This document shows, piece by piece, positions 38,976-56,000 of a stretch of 64,000 nucleotides of DNA. The notes below the pieces were generated by a model that worked only from the letters and a program-made list of their open reading frames with translations, made no database searches and had not been told where the DNA came from. The stretch is from Himantopus leucocephalus. Lineage: Eukaryota > Chordata > Aves > Charadriiformes > Recurvirostridae. The stretch spans positions 38,487,703-38,551,702 of the forward strand of contig RSEF01000005.1 in NCBI GenBank assembly GCA_003993805.1. The letters run 5' to 3'. The position numbers and the translations under genes are program-made. Each line of letters opens with the position of its first letter. Position 1 is the first letter of the stretch.

Positions 38976-40696
38976 CTGAAGCAGCCTTTATTGATACATC
39001 GATGCACTGCACATGTTTACAGCTGCTAATTGGAGGCTTAATCTGAATATCCTTGACTGAACTAACTCGCTGGCAATAGCCTTTTAAATTTCAGGTCCTG
39101 CCGTGACGGTATGCCCGCTCTTCACAGCACGCTAATCTCTTCTGAAACTGGATTGTCCCCGTGTGCGTGCAAGGCACTGCGACTGAGGAACGCTGCAGCC
39201 CAAAATGTAGTTTTAGGTCAGAGGAGGATGTAAAATAAAAACCTTAACCTGATTTTACCATTGCAGAAGACAAGAGAAACACTGGGGAACTGGAGAAGAG
39301 TGTCAATTGACATACATGCAGAAATATGTAGATTAAAAGGATTAGCCTCCTTCCTTGTATGTTTAATTAATCATTCGAAGAGACAAAGATGCTCACTGCA
39401 AGGACAGTCGTGATCTCATGGCAATTTTACATTTGTTTCTGTAAATGTCACTATTCTGTTTTCTCCTGGCCATGCCCAGAGGCTGAACACTGAGAATTTG
39501 AGTGGTGGTCTGAAAGCAAGAGGTGTTTTTTTCCTTGGCTTTAAAAAAAAAAAAAAAAAGAAGCAATGTAGACAGTATACAGAGGAAGATGAATGCCTGG
39601 GACTTTTTTTTACCCAGGAAACCACAAGTCAGATTTCTCTCCTCAGAACCCCGGAGGACTTTTCCCTTGGTGCAGTCCTTTCACAGTTTCCTGAATTGCG
39701 TCTTCGCTTCAGAATCCCAGGGAGTATCCAGCAACAGGGACAGCTCAATAAAACTCACCACTGTCTCCAGAGCTTGGTTCACAAATGCTCCCTGTTCTCT
39801 TGGCAGTCGCATATGGCCACCACCGACATGAGGCATGGCTCTTCCATGCCTTCCCACTTCACAGTGGCACTGCCCTGGCAGCCAGCTTGAACTTGAAGGG
39901 CATCCAGATTTATCTCTAAGTGGGTGTTCTGCTAAGAAAAGAAATAAAATATAGTCACAAGCTGAAGCTGTCCTCCACATTAATAGGACTTTTCAGGCCA
40001 TGAAGAATGAAATTTTGCTGCCAATCATTAGAAAAGCTTTCTAAGCCCCATCACAGATTCATTAAATGGGGAGCTCATTTTTAAAGCAGCATTGGTCTGT
40101 GATCTAGCTTCCTTACAGACAGATTCCATAAGATTTGAAAGTTTATTAGGGGCTCCTTGAGCTACTGCTAGATAACATGCCAGTCATCAACAGCTGTGAG
40201 GCATGGAGATAATCCATGAACAGAACTTTCATGGGCTGTTCTTTGTTTCTACCCTTAGTTCTAGAAGAAATTTAATAGTCAGGAGCAGTCTTCCATCTTA
40301 GGGAAATTAGAACAATATCATGTAATAATAGCCTTTTGGTTCATAAGCAAAGATAAACCAGTATCTTTGCATCTTTTTCCTGCAGATAAGAGCAGTAGTC
40401 TTTCCCACAATTCCCACTCTCAGGCTGTTCCTCAAAAAAAATTTCCAAAATGTGCCTCTATGTACATGAAAAAAAAATCAAGCTACAATGGTGCATACGA
40501 AAAACCAAATAGAATAAAAAGGGAGAGATGAGGTTTCCAATTCTTGGAAGATCTGAATCTGATGATCAGGGTTGCATACATGCAGGGAGAAGCAAGTAGC
40601 AGACCACCCGGATAAAACGCTCTCCATGGAAACAGCATTTTTGTACAGTTATAAGTACTTGCCCAGTAGGAAGGTATTAAAAAAAAAAAAAAAAAA

Positions 40697-40722
40697 NNNN
40701 NNNNNNNNNNNNNNNNNNNNNN
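40697..40722. other. Assembly gap (26 N) in intron 1
   Basis: Twenty-six N between a poly(A) run (about 17 A) and a GGT repeat, so the gap probably reflects low-complexity sequence. Confidence 0.98.
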
Positions 40723-43700
40723 GGTGGTGGTGGTGAGCGTCATGAAAACAGCATTGTGCTCCTGAGATGAGGAATTTTGAGAATGAATGTATTTTCACTT
40801 GTGAGGCTGCATCTTTGGCTGTAGAAATGTCTTCTCCTTTCCTCTAAAATTTTCAGGATTGCTGATGTAATACAAGAGCAAGGAGCAAAAGTAGCTGTGA
40901 TCATGTCAATCCGTTCAAGATATAGTGCTCCAGAGATGAGTCACCTCAGGGTAGTAGTACAGGGTCCTATCAGTCTTTCATATCTTGTTTACCATGGCTT
41001 GTTTGGCCCTTCAGTAGACGCTTGTCACCGGCATCCGAGGTACCTTCTTTGTGTAGGACCACTTCTGCAAGCTAATGAAGGAAGTGTTCAGCAAATTGTG
41101 CTTGTAGCTGAGTTCGTGGAGTTTGATCTGCTTTGTGTTTCATGAAAGAAGGTAACTGCTCCAGGGCTTTTATTGTTATTTCTCTTGGCTTTTTTGCTTT
41201 TTAGATGTCTTCTGTAGGACTTTGGTTTAGGCCTCTGTATGAAGATGAAGGTTGAAGTGAAAAGGTGCAGATGTCTTGCCCTGCCAAACTCTTAACGCTT
41301 TCCTCAGTGTTTCTTAATTTCTAAAAATAGGCTCCTTCCTCACCCAACTTTTCCCCTCTCTTACCTCCACTTCTGAGCAAGAAGCTGATCAAAGAGGAGG
41401 TGGCTGGGTTTAGCTCCGTAAATCCAACAGCTGTTTGATTGAGGACTGATAATTGAGTTATGTGTGAAGAAACGAGGTACTGGTTTCTCATGCAGTGCTG
41501 CCACTGAAGCCCATTTCATGTTTTGCATGACTGAAGCGAACAGGGTTTCACCCTCTCTTGAGTGAAGAGTGGTGATTCCCTTTCCAAAAGGCACGAAGCT
41601 GATGTCTCTGATTTTTTTGGTGTTTTAACATAATTTTCTTCCCTCTGTTCCCTCCCATCTCTACAGAGTATTAAATTAGACCAATTTTCCTAGTTCATGC
41701 TTCAGTATAGCAGTTGAGTGTTTTAACTTTCATAAATTCAAACAAACTAATATTTAATAATGTTCATGAATATTTTATACTTAACCATTATAAGCTACAT
41801 GGTAGAAAACACTTGGGCGCAATTGGGTGCAACAAGAAAGTACTTAAGAAACACCCCGTTGTGCCTGTGTGTCAGACAAGCGTCAACTGAGAATCTCTTG
41901 TCTTTGATCACGAAATGTCAGACTACTCATGTTCTTTTAATGTAGAGCATGCTGTGTGCCTTTCCCTTTCTGGCTGTACAGACTGTGCGCGTCTACAAAC
42001 TAAAATCGGGTTGAGTACAATATGCACTCAGACCTAAGTCAATCAAGTGAGTCCTGGTAGTACTCATTTCCTAAACTCTGGTCAAGTGATTTTTTGTTTG
42101 CGCTCGACTTCAGGACCGAGAGGCACTTGTTGGACTGAAATTTGGGAAACTTGGAAGTATGCAGCCAAATAAAAATGTATCTGAAAGCTGCAGTGGCTAT
42201 AGCACCGTTAATTTTTAGTAATACCTTGGTTTTCTAGACAACCATCGTAGTGATATTGTAGATCAGTATTGCTCTGTATCTATATTGTACCTTTCCTCTA
42301 AATAGATTTTACAAGTAATTTCTGAATTTAACTATTTGATGTACAAGCTGTGTGTAGAGATGATCTATGCTAGAGATCAAAAGTAGCTGTTCAAAAATAT
42401 ACAGGACAAATCTGGTGCAGAAAATGGAAAAGCATATTGTGGAGTCTTTAGGTTAATCTGCAAGGGCGGTTGGTGTTGGCAGGATGGAGTTACGCAGGTC
42501 AGAATTTTCTCTGCTGGTTGCAAAGGTCATACCAGTTCTGGAAGGAAAATACAGGATCAGTATAGGGTTACAATACCACCTATACAGTCTGCGCTAGGAG
42601 TTCACTGGGGCCCTGGCTTAGTGCTAGCAGACACGAAGAGCATCTCCTCCTGACCTGCTGGCATCACTGCTTCCTATTAGGCAGTGTTCGTTTCCACTTA
42701 CCAGTGTCTTCTAGCTGAGGTATTCTCTGAAGCTTTTTGTTCCAAGTATCAGTCCACTCCAGCGCTGCTTATTTTAGGAAATGTAGCAGAATGATGCCTC
42801 ACAGCGTGATCCTGGCTATCAGCTAAGAGAATTTGTTTTTCCCCTTGCTAGAAGCACTGGGAGGCAGGGAAAAATCCTCTCTGTGGAACTGTTGGTTTTT
42901 ATCTGCCTCCAAACTTTGCTGGTGTCTTGCAGTTTGACTTGCAGATTTCTCTGGCTGACTTGAGTGTAATACTTAAAAACTGAATGATGAATAGCTTATT
43001 TTTGCAAGCTTCTGTGCAACGCGGAGTTTACTGATGAATCCTGGCTCCTTACTAAGGCTGGTAATTACTGCTTGTTTAACTGGTTGTTGATTTGCACCCC
43101 CTTGGGAAGCCTAACATCTCTGAAAATGACAGTGCAGAAACTGCAGTCTTGATGATTTGCTTTTTATTTTCCAAGTTTTGCAGGCTTTAATTTATGACTG
43201 TCGACTAGACCACCAGAGCATTGGTCTCCAAGCTATGGGGTGGGTGTGTGTGTGACGGCAAAGGCGTGCATCTGTATATTGGAGTTTTTAACTATTCAGC
43301 TGTTGTTTAAGACAAACTTGTCTATTTTAACTTAAGATAAGGGAGGGGAGCGTTGATGAAATTTACTTACACAGGGAAGTGAAGCCAACTAACAGCCATT
43401 GTAATGGATTGTGTTGCAAAAAAAAAAAAGTTATGTACATTCCTGTTCATTACTGCTTGCTATAGTTAGTTTAGGTTTGGAGTTGGTTAATGAAGGGAGA
43501 TGTTTCCAAAAACATAGTGTGCTCTTTTGGACACACTAGCTGAAAAAGTATAGAAAACAATTTTTAATGACACTCCGCTTGCTCACCTGGTAAATGGTTT
43601 GATTTTTAAGATCCAGCCTCCAGCTTTTGTAGCTAGCCCGTGCACTAAATTGGCCAATACCAGTGTTCACCAATTACCTAAATTAAGTCTGGGTCATGCA

Positions 43701-45414
43701 TCTCATCTCCTGTTTCTTGTTTGCTTTGAATGAAGCCAAAAGTAGCGCTAACAGCTGGAATCCCCGCTGAGGCCAGCTTGATCTGCTCTGGAGCTGCTCC
43801 AGCCAGTGCTCTGATAAACCTTGCTATCGTTTCAACAGGCTCTAGGAGGACCAGAATGATTTCCCTTCATTGTTTAAGGTTTCATTCAAATATTCGCCAT
43901 GCCAGGAAAAAGGATATTTCACTTCTGCTTTTCTCCCTTCGCTGCCGCTACTAGAAAACTTTTTTTTTTTCCTCTTTTCTTAAAGTTAAGCTAGAATGTG
44001 GCCAGTGCTTTTGGATTCTGTGGGAATTGTTCTACTTCTTCATCCCCAGGGACTCTGTGCAAAAGGTGCATGCTGTAAATAAATAAATAATGCATCAATG
44101 TCTTGGAGTCCAAGCAGACATTCTGCGAAGAGAACATACTATGTGGGGGAGGCCAGGGAAAACTCTGGCCTTCTGCCCAGATCTTGGTAGCAAGTAAAGC
44201 ACCTAAATCCCTTTAAGGATCTGGCCTTCAGTTTATTATTCTTCAGCAGCTTTTTGATTGTGGCATTAAAAAATAGTAGTAATATTGGATTGATTTTTAG
44301 GCAGTTCAGTACTCTTGGAGTAATGTCTGCTCTCCACAGAGAGACTTCCATAATTTTGTGTTGCACATCGACTTAAAAATTGAGGTATTATCAGTCAACA
44401 AAGTTTTATTCCCACCGTGCGTCATCCCTCTGGTACGATTAGCAGAGCTCTGCTGAGCCAGGGCTGTCGCTGGCGGTGTAGGTGCCCATCGTCTGGGCAG
44501 CAGCTGTGCTGGCTCCAGTGACGAGCCCCCGGCGCAGCCCTCCTCCCTGCCCGTCTGCTGCCATCGCTGGCCCCTCTCCTCTCCTCTCTCAGCTCCTGGG
44601 GTGTCATCTTCCCCAGCATATGGCAGAATGACAACAGAGCAGGCAGGACCTATGGCAAGGCACCTAGCCAACTGCCAGGCATGATGGAAGAGGGCTTATT
44701 ACTGGGAATTAAAGGCACTCACTCTTTTTCGGCATAATCTCCTGCCCTCGCAGGGCCACTGGCCCAAAAGCAGCTGTGGCCAGAGGTGTCAGGGTGAGGA
44801 GCGGGCTCTGGTGACTTACTGCTGCCTGCAGGTACCGTTCTGCTGGCGCTTGTGGGGAGGAGGGAAAGTTGGCTCATACATGACTTGAAATGCAGAGCAG
44901 TATTTTCGCCGGTGTATGTGTACGCCCATCCTAACTGGCCGACTCCTGTGAATAGACTTTTCGTTCTTGGTAGCTGAGGGTCCAGGGGACCCGTTGTGCT
45001 GCCTAGTGGTAACTTCTGTGCCAGTGTTTGTTGGCATGATAAAACTACCTTTGTGATTCAAGCAGCGCGTGCTATACTTTAGCTGGTCATGTGTCCCATG
45101 AGAACAGCACAGCTTTAGCGTGTGCTAGGAAGCAGAAAGCAAGACCTCTGGGGTTCCTAGATAAAAACTTCAATTGCTCTTGGTAAAGCCTATACTGTCA
45201 GTCTTCAGTGTTATCAGCTGTGCTTGGCAGGTTACTGGGGGCAGGTCACGCAAGCGGTGCACAATCACATCCTCATTCTGTGCAACGGGCATGTGCAGTA
45301 CTCTTGTATCCAAACTTGGGATGTTATAGTCCAGATGGATGGAAAACTAGGTGGGTAAAAAAACTGGTTGGATGGTTGAGCTTGGAGGGTGGTGGTTAAT
45401 CAGTCGTATTATAC

Positions 45415-45905
45415 CTAGAAGCTGATAACAAATGGAGCACCACGGGGGTCTATCACAGGACCTGACCTGTTAACTGCCTTTATCCGTAACCTGAAGCAGA
45501 TAGCAGAGCGCACGCTCATCAAGTGTGGAGATGACACCAAACTGAGGGGGACCAGTTGATGCACTCGAGGGCAGGGCTGCCACCTAAAGGGATGCGGATG
45601 GACTGGAGAAACAGACCAGTGGCAACCTCTATGAAAGGACAAATGCGAAGTCCAGCCCCTGGGAAAGAGCCCCTTGCAGCAGTACAGGCTGGGGGCTGCC
45701 AGGCTGGGGAGCAGCTCTGCTCCTCCGGGAGGAGGAGCCTGGGGACCCTGATGGTCTCGGTGGGCAGTGAGCTGAACAATAGCCTGCAGTGTGCTCCCTG
45801 CACAACAGCATCCAGGGCAATAGTCACAGGAACAGAGCTAGTAGATTGAGGAGAGTGGTTGTCACCCTCTCCTCAGCCCTGGGGAGAGCACTATGTCCAG
45901 TTTTC
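45415..45905 (+). mobile_element. CR1 LINE fragment (reverse-transcriptase C-terminal region), degenerate
   Basis: The order of segments follows CR1 ORF2: 'caccacgggggtctat', 'aagtgtggagatgacaccaa' (the F/Y-A-D-D-T region as a decayed copy), 'cagtacaggctgggggctg', 'gagcagctctgctcc', 'cagtgtgctccctgcacaac', and 'ctcagccctggggagagcac' then 'tatgtccag'. Stops and indels break the frame, so it is a dead 5'- and 3'-truncated copy. It sits in EGLN3 intron 1, about 1.1 kb upstream of exon 2. Confidence 0.75.
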
Positions 45906-46912
45906 CAACCAAACTTAGCCTGTCATCTCCCATCACTCTTGCTGCTAATACTGGCAAGCAATGAAAGGAGATGTCAGAGCAGTGGGAAGAGGACTTCTAT
46001 TCCCACAGCTTTAGTGGAGTAAACTCCATGGCAGGTGACAGATACTACTACCGAGTAGTCCCAATAGTGAAGAAGTGACTCTGAGACAAAGATCTGGTAC
46101 CCTACCAGCAGTCTCACCTGCTCTTCCCTGCATCCTGCTTAGGCTGCTAATGGTGTCAACTCAAGTTTAATACATTTTTGCTGTGAAAACCCTTTTAAGA
46201 CCTGTTGACTGTCATGTGGTTTGCAGTAATTCATGTTAGGCTTATCTCATCGTTCAAGGTGAAATTTAAACGAACTGTGAATTAAGCGATTGTATCAGCA
46301 AGTCTGGAGATGATCAAAGAGAGAAGCATGCGTCTGAAAGCTGTTTGGTTAGTTCTGTGGCTCAGTCCGTGAAAGCAAATATGCACTGCCCTGTGCAAAC
46401 ACAGCACAAAGGAGTTGCAGATTTTTGCAGACTTTGCTCTATGGACTTCTACCCACACCTCCTGGGGATCCTCACTTTGTGTTGGACCATAGGGATGTAT
46501 ATGACAGGAACTGGAAGATATGAATAGAGGAGAATGGTGGTAGTAAGGCATGACATCCTGGGACTGCTTTCTACTTTCATTATGACTGGCAAATCAGTTT
46601 TGCAATGACTGCTCCGCCTTAGAAACCCAAGCAAACTTTAGCTGAAACTGCTTCAAAGTCACGTAGCTTGTAGAGAACAACAAGCTTGTACCATACATAC
46701 CAGTGTTTTAGTTTAATTCAGTTTTTTTTTCCTCCTACTTTGGTGTATATATTGTGAAATACAAAGGGTACTTATTTCTAGTTTGGAATTTCACACTGAC
46801 TCATGCAGTGAAAGAAGCTTGTGCAAAGATACCTTCTGGTGGTGTCTGCTGTAGGTTTTGGATTGATCATCTGAAAAACGCTGTGCCAAACTGGTGGTGG
46901 GAGGATGCTTAG

Positions 46913-49859
<2,947 letters not shown>

Positions 49860-49933
49860 ATATGCCATGACTGTGTGGTATTTTGATGCCGAAGAAAGAG
49901 CAGAAGCCAAAAAAAAGTTCAGGAACTTAACCG
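49860..49933 (+). CDS. EGLN3: EGLN3 exon 4: end of the dioxygenase domain (residues 205-230)
   Basis: This exon completes Arg205 and encodes YAMTVWYFDAEERAEAKKKF then RNLT plus one base of the next codon. YAMTVWYFD forms a terminal core strand of the beta-helix; the Lys/Glu-rich stretch begins the C-terminal helix. The acceptor ends cttttatag and the donor is gtatga after ACC G. At 74 nt it is the second shortest coding exon of the gene. Confidence 0.95.
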
Positions 49934-51294
49934 GTATGATTCTTTTATAAGTATTCACCAGAAAGAATTTAATGCATTTTGATATTTCCAAAGTCAGAGA
50001 CAGACTGGGAATAACTCTGTAGCTAGATGGGTATGACATTAATTTTTAGAGAGCTCTTTCATTTCTAATCACTAGTCAGTTGTTTTATGTGAAGTGGAGA
50101 AGTTGTGACGGAAGATGATTCAGGTCTGGCCTCAGTATCCCTGATGAAGCGGAATGGGGAACACAGGAGAGGTAGTTCCTGATTTCTGTCCCAAGTGGCT
50201 GCTGAGATTTTGTCCCACCACAGGTGGCTGCTGCAGTCCCTGGGAGTCTCTAAGTTCTTCTTTTGTTATATGGGAAGTATATTTTGTCTCCTCCAAACTC
50301 TGTTTAGCACAAAGTCATGAGACTTGCACAGTTTCATAATCATGTTCTCTAAATGTTCTGGCCAAACAGAGCCTGTCTTTTATATTAAAGAGGGGCAGTT
50401 GGGGCCTGCAGTAATGCAAAAGGGATTTGTCTTTAATTTACAAGTGATTTCTGAGTGGGGATATTCATAATGACCTTGGAATGTATAGATCATGAGTTGG
50501 AAAGAAACTAAATTTAGAAATATATGTAAGTGCATCTTTTGGCAGGCAGTTGCTAGAGTAGCTGTGATCACGGTGCACTTCAAGAGACCACTGCATTCAA
50601 CTGGGTCTCACAGGTAGCTTAAAGTCAGCCCAGAGACACTTCTGCAGAAGCGTGGGAGGAGGTGACCTCAGCTTTCCTAACAGCAGCCACACCGCCTGCT
50701 ACTGTAGTGATGGACTGAGTTGTCCAGATGTGCTCCAACACCCTACCTGGGCCCATGCTCAAAGGTTTGCTGTTTGGAGCAGTTTAAGATCGGGTCTTCA
50801 GGGACTACGTCAGGCAGTTCCTCAAAATACAGCGTGGAGAGCATTAATCTTTTTTAAAATGTGTGCTATGCAGCTGGGGACCAGCAAAGTAGTAATTAGT
50901 CAAACACTTTTCAGAACAGACTGTTGTCATCTCTGTAGCTGGTATGCAATGCAAATACTGGCTTCGCCCTTAAAGGGGATCACGAGCAAGGGACCAAAAG
51001 TAGGGGTAAAAGGAATCACAGATCTGAAAGTTTTCTGGGCTACTTAAATACTGCGTGAGTCATCTTCAGTTTCAACAGGGCAAACGTGCAAAACCTTGCT
51101 ATGACTATCTCATTACCATGCTGTAGATTCATACAGCATTTCAGTCCATGTAGTGAATTCATGTCATGAGTCTCAAATGGAAAGTACTGTCCATTGAAAA
51201 CAAACCAACTTTATTCTGTTTCTAAGTTTTCTGATGAACGCTATCAGAACCCTCTGGCTTAACTGCCTCTCCTTTTTCCATCTTTTCCATGTAG
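49934..51294 (+). other. EGLN3: EGLN3 intron 4 (1.4 kb)
   Basis: Bounded by gtatga and an acceptor ending ttttccatgtag. Unique-looking sequence. The open frame at 50652-51047 has no recognised match and is not called. Confidence 0.88.
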
Positions 51295-51332
51295 ATGCAA
51301 GGAAGAGAGAAGCACCTCTTACTGAAGACTAA
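51295..51332 (+). CDS. EGLN3: EGLN3 exon 5: C-terminal tail and stop (residues 230-241)
   Basis: The acceptor is ...ttttccatgtag. With the single G carried over from exon 4 the exon reads DARKREAPLTED then TAA at 51330-51332. The final LTED matches the human C-terminus. The residues before it differ from the human RKTESA sequence and the tail is two residues longer, which accounts for the 241 against 239 total. A second AG lies 7 nt downstream (51300-51301), but its use would shift the frame, so the first AG is chosen. Confidence 0.9.
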
Positions 51333-53095
51333 TCAACTGTTCCTGAACTCTTTGTGAGGAAATAAGATCCCAAAGATGACTTCCATTTTCAGCAAACAAG
51401 GGCAAATTCTTGTTATGCACAGGAACGCACTGGTTGTGTCTAGCATGTGCATCTTATACTGATGGTACTTAAGGCAGCCTCCTGTCCTGCCTGCATCTGG
51501 CAGAAGGAACACTTGTTTTCTATTTGCCTTTTGCTGGAAAAAGTAACCAGGGTTAAAAAAAAAACCACAAGAGTATCACTAAGCCTAGTGGTAGTGGCTC
51601 AGCCGACTGGCTTTTGATCACTCTTGTAACCAAGATAACGATCATTGGAACTAGTGGTAAAAACCTGAGTCTTTTATTTGCACTTTAGGGGGCGGGGGGG
51701 AAAGCTAGCTCAATGGGAAGGAGCTTTACAAGTTTAAAATCTGTGGCAGACTGCTAATGGGCAAGGAGAGATATTGGAAATGTGAAATTAAACTGGATTT
51801 TTGTAGAGTGTCATCTTATGGTCTGTCCCACATGGGCCTGTCAATGTACGGTTCATCACTTTGGTGCGCGGAGCGTTGGCTCAGCTCTTTGATAGCGTGG
51901 CCTTCCAAACAGATTTTTGTCTACGCAGTCATCGCATTTCCCGGATTTTGTTTGCTTTTCAAGAATCAAGCTCTAGCTGTGCAGTTGTGCTGCCCTTTCT
52001 GTCCCAGGACCGAGGGGGAAGTAGTTACGCACCTGTCCACAACTTTGTAAAACCATTTCCTTTCTGTTCTGAGCAGGATGGGTTGTACATTTTTCTATTT
52101 TCATGGTTTGGTAAAGCAGCCGTTTTCTCCCAAAAGCCTGGTAAACTTGGAAGGCTGCTGGCACGCAATGCATTGGCACTTAAGGCCTATGATACATAGA
52201 GTTAAGTGTTATTTTCGTGACTTCTCCATCTACTATGTTTTGTATGACAGATATGAATCTGAAAGGAAAAGATATGCCTGGCAGTCTGACAAATGTATGA
52301 TAAATAATGGGTAACTTAGACTTGATTTCTATGCTGCTTATCCTTAGTTAACACACTTGTTTAACTTTGCATGCGTATGTAATTTGAATGAAACAGCAGT
52401 TCAGTTCCAATTGATCTGTTACGCCAGGTAACTACTTCTGCTGTGCCGAAGCTGTGAGATAAGGGTTATTCAAATGGCAAAGCACATCTTTTTTTTTTTC
52501 TCCGTTATTTTTTTTTTTTAAAACTTATTAGACTCAATGAGTAACTGGTGAGCTATCTCCAATCTGCCTAAGCTTCTACAACCAGCACTTACTATGCAGT
52601 TCAGAATAGCTCTTAATGAAGCTGGGAGCTGGGGTGGATGTATTTATCACTCAGACTAATTGTTCTCAACCTAATACACTCACTTGCATTCATTTTCGTC
52701 TCATGTTGTCAGTGTGTATGTCAGACCCTACTAAATATTCCAAATAGATGCTGTCTTTAGTGTCCCACGTTCTCCCGTGCCACCTGGCCGCAGTGGTGAA
52801 GGTGGTCTGTCTGAACCGCCGGCTCCTGCGCCAGTTCACCACGCTGTGCCGGGCTGTCGCGCGTGTGATGGGTCCGGGACCAGCTCTCTCCCACTTGAGC
52901 TAGGGAACGAAAAGGCAGTGTGCAATGGCAACTATTAAAGATCAGTGACAGAAGGCTAACAGCTGCATAGGACAGAAAAGAAGTAACTTTAATGATGTAA
53001 AAAAATGGTGGTAGAAATGGAGTATTTTGTTAAGCAGTTCTGTCTTAAAGAAAAAACCTACAAACCCAAACAAATAAAAAAGCTGGGCATCCTTC
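51333..53095 (+). other. EGLN3: EGLN3 3' UTR (end inferred)
   Basis: Sequence downstream of the TAA to just after the first canonical AATAAA. The resulting length of about 1.8 kb is similar to the long 3' UTR of mammalian EGLN3. ATTAAA variants at 51787 and 52934 could give shorter forms. It contains T-runs at about 52490-52520. No transcript evidence is available. Confidence 0.55.
53073..53078 (+). promoter_or_regulatory. EGLN3: Candidate poly(A) signal AATAAA for EGLN3
   Basis: This is the first canonical AATAAA after the stop codon, 1.74 kb downstream. The next one noted is at 54699-54704. T/GT-rich sequence follows it only loosely, so alternative ends are possible. Confidence 0.45.
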
Positions 53096-56000
53096 AGCCT
53101 GTCCTTGAATTCTGAATGTAAATACAGTAGTGCTAAGAAACCCCTCGTTCTCTCTGGTTTCTCCCAGAGATCCAGCTATGTCTTATGGGCTGGACTTCGC
53201 TCAACCTGACCACTGTGCACCTTAAGAGAGGAATATGAGGGAACATGTGTGACAAATATTCTTGTAACTCAAGACTAGAAAAAGATACATAATCTGATAA
53301 ATGCCCTTTAATGTTAGGAAAAACATTATTCCACTACAGTTGCTTCTAAGTAGCACAACATAGACTTGAAGAAAACTTAAGAATAACTTGAAATTCTCAT
53401 TCTGCAGTGTTCATGTGGGAGGAGAGTGAGTTAGGGCTCTTCCCTGAGAGTGAGAGGTAACCCTTTGAAAGATGGTAGGTGTTGAAAAAGGGGGAAAAGA
53501 GGATTATTATTTAAAAAAGGGGGGGGGAAGGAACCCAACCTGTTGTGTTGCTATGCAAAGTTGATGATGGCACATAAATTTGAAACTCCGACATGATTTT
53601 AAAGAGGGCAGACAGCTACAACAGAGCAGAGCAAGTCTTGCTTTGCCTTTAAAAACTGTAACCTTAAAAAAAAAAATGCACTAGAAAGAGATGTTAGTAC
53701 ATCTCAAAGGAGCCTAGAACAGTGGAAAAACGATGGGGTGGGAGGGGAAAGGCTTTGTATAAAGGTTGAAAAAGAAAGGTACTTCAGTTACCACTATTGC
53801 TACCACCGGGCTTCAGCAGTGGTCAGCAGCATGTGTGTGGTGGATGGAGCATGGAGCAGTATAGATGCATTTATTGTAAATACAGTACATATTTTCATTT
53901 TTAGCCAATATCTGCCTGATCTAGATAGAGGACAGAGCAATTATTCTGTGGCAGAGAGCATTACATTTTTCTTTATTAACACATATAGTTAAGCACAAAA
54001 CAGTTGAGGGCGCAGGATTTTGAAACCAATTCCTCAGTCCTCTCTTTCAGACCTTTACCCTGTTTCCAAATCAGTGGGATGATCTCCTTGAAGATGCTGT
54101 AGCTTAATTGGGGGTGTGGGTGGGGTGTTGGTCATGTAGGAATCCACAGGCTTGATGTTTTCTACACAGATCTCTCTTGCCTGTCTCTGGAATTGTTGCA
54201 AACTGCTCTGCAAGAATGAAATTGTCTGAAGAACTTGGGGGGAAGCAGGCTGCTGCAGTAGGGACAGCATTTCAAGGAGACTCTTTCCTTCTGTTTTCTC
54301 TTCGTGGCAAACTGTTTGAAACACGTATGGCAAAACAGCACTTGTCACCCAGGTGTGAAAAAGAGTGCTTTTTCTGAGGCATTTAATTTTCAGTCCTCCA
54401 AAAGGCTTATTGGGCCTTTTCAATCTTTAGGTAATGTGCCTTCATCATTCATATCTGTGAAGATTTTACATGCTACATGTGCGTGTCATGCAAGTTTTTC
54501 CATGGGTCTTTAAAAAATATGATTGCCTTTCCAAATGCAATTGCATTGGAAGAATATACAGAACCACCAAGCCACAATTTCTGACAGGTGGTTTTTGTTG
54601 TGCAGGGAGGAAAGAGGCCAGGTGGCAGTAGTGAAAATCAAGAGAATATTTTTATTCTTACACCTGTAACCACTGGCCTTTTAAGCAAAGTAGCCTCTAA
54701 TAAATCTTATTTTCACTAGATTACTTCTGGTTCTATGAGGAATGGCCTCTGCAAAGTAGTGTCTAAAAAGATCCACTCTTTTTTCCTTCTCTCTTCAAAC
54801 AGTTTTCGCCTTTCCCTACTACGTTTTTTAAAATGTTGGAATATATTATATGTATTTGTTGTTGTTGCAAAATAGCTGGCTCTAACACCACTTGCATCTA
54901 GAAGAAAATGTGTCTATTTGCAGGCAAATAACTAGCTCTACTTTGACTGTGCTGTACTCCCAGCAGATATCTGAGACGGAGTTATGACTACATCTTCTCT
55001 TGTCAGGTTGTATGCTGGTCAACAATGCTGGCACTTTGCATCAGATTGATCTAGAAACCCCTAGTAGTACCATACATCACATTTTGTGTTCCTGTTACTA
55101 TTAAAAAAATTAAATGTGGCAGGAGTCAATAAACACTGGGTCATGTTAAACGTTGTCCTGTGCAAATCTTTTCAGTCTCGTGTCTTATCGTGGCCAGGGT
55201 TGTGGCAGGTGGGTGCAGTGTCACACAGCTGGATGAAGGATGGTGACACCATAATCCGGTGGCCGCCGCTGTCCTTTGCTGTCGGGGAGGGCTCTGTTTG
55301 TTGCCATCAGCTTGGCACGTTTCCTTGGTCACTTCCTGCTATTCTGAAGATATTTACCTTGCTAGTGACCCTCTTCTTGAAATGCCTGTTTGTTTTCACG
55401 CTCCTGTTGAACCAGATAACATTCTCACGATTCAATTGTCCTCTGATAAGTTTTATTTTTAACAGTGTTCACATCCTCCCCCTGCTCCTTTTCCAGCCTG
55501 AGTCCCACAGTTTTCTTCTGCAGCCGCGAGTAGGCTTTTCCGCACTCCCACTAACACGGCAGTTGAATGAAAGCCAGGACATTTTCACTCGTCTGTTAAA
55601 GTGCTGTGAACTTTTTTGATTCTGTTGCAATATTGTGAATAGTGGGACACTTTCTATTGTGGAGGGCTTGGATTTGACTTTTTTTGGTTAAAGAGGGGAG
55701 AGCATTCTAGATAATTTGCCCCTTCTTTAAGCACTTCATTTACACTGATGAGTGCTCAGAGCTCGTGGAGAAGACCTAAGGAAAGCAAAGGGATTTCTCT
55801 TCTGAGCATGCTCCTCGCTGAGTAAAGGTTTGTACGGACAGCTCGAGAAGAAGCTGGCCATTGGCCATCCAGCTGCCAAAGACTTGTCTTTTCTCTGAAC
55901 TCTGACTAAACTTTCTCTAAGCAAATATGCTTGCTGTAATTGTTATCTTACAGCTATTTAGGGGTCTCTTTCCTCCCCCACCTACCCAAAGGGATATGGC

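Noticed and set aside
55086..55619. 177-codon + strand open frame downstream of EGLN3
   Set aside because: It begins at TTG and is rich in hydrophobic residues from T-rich DNA. No family match recognised.
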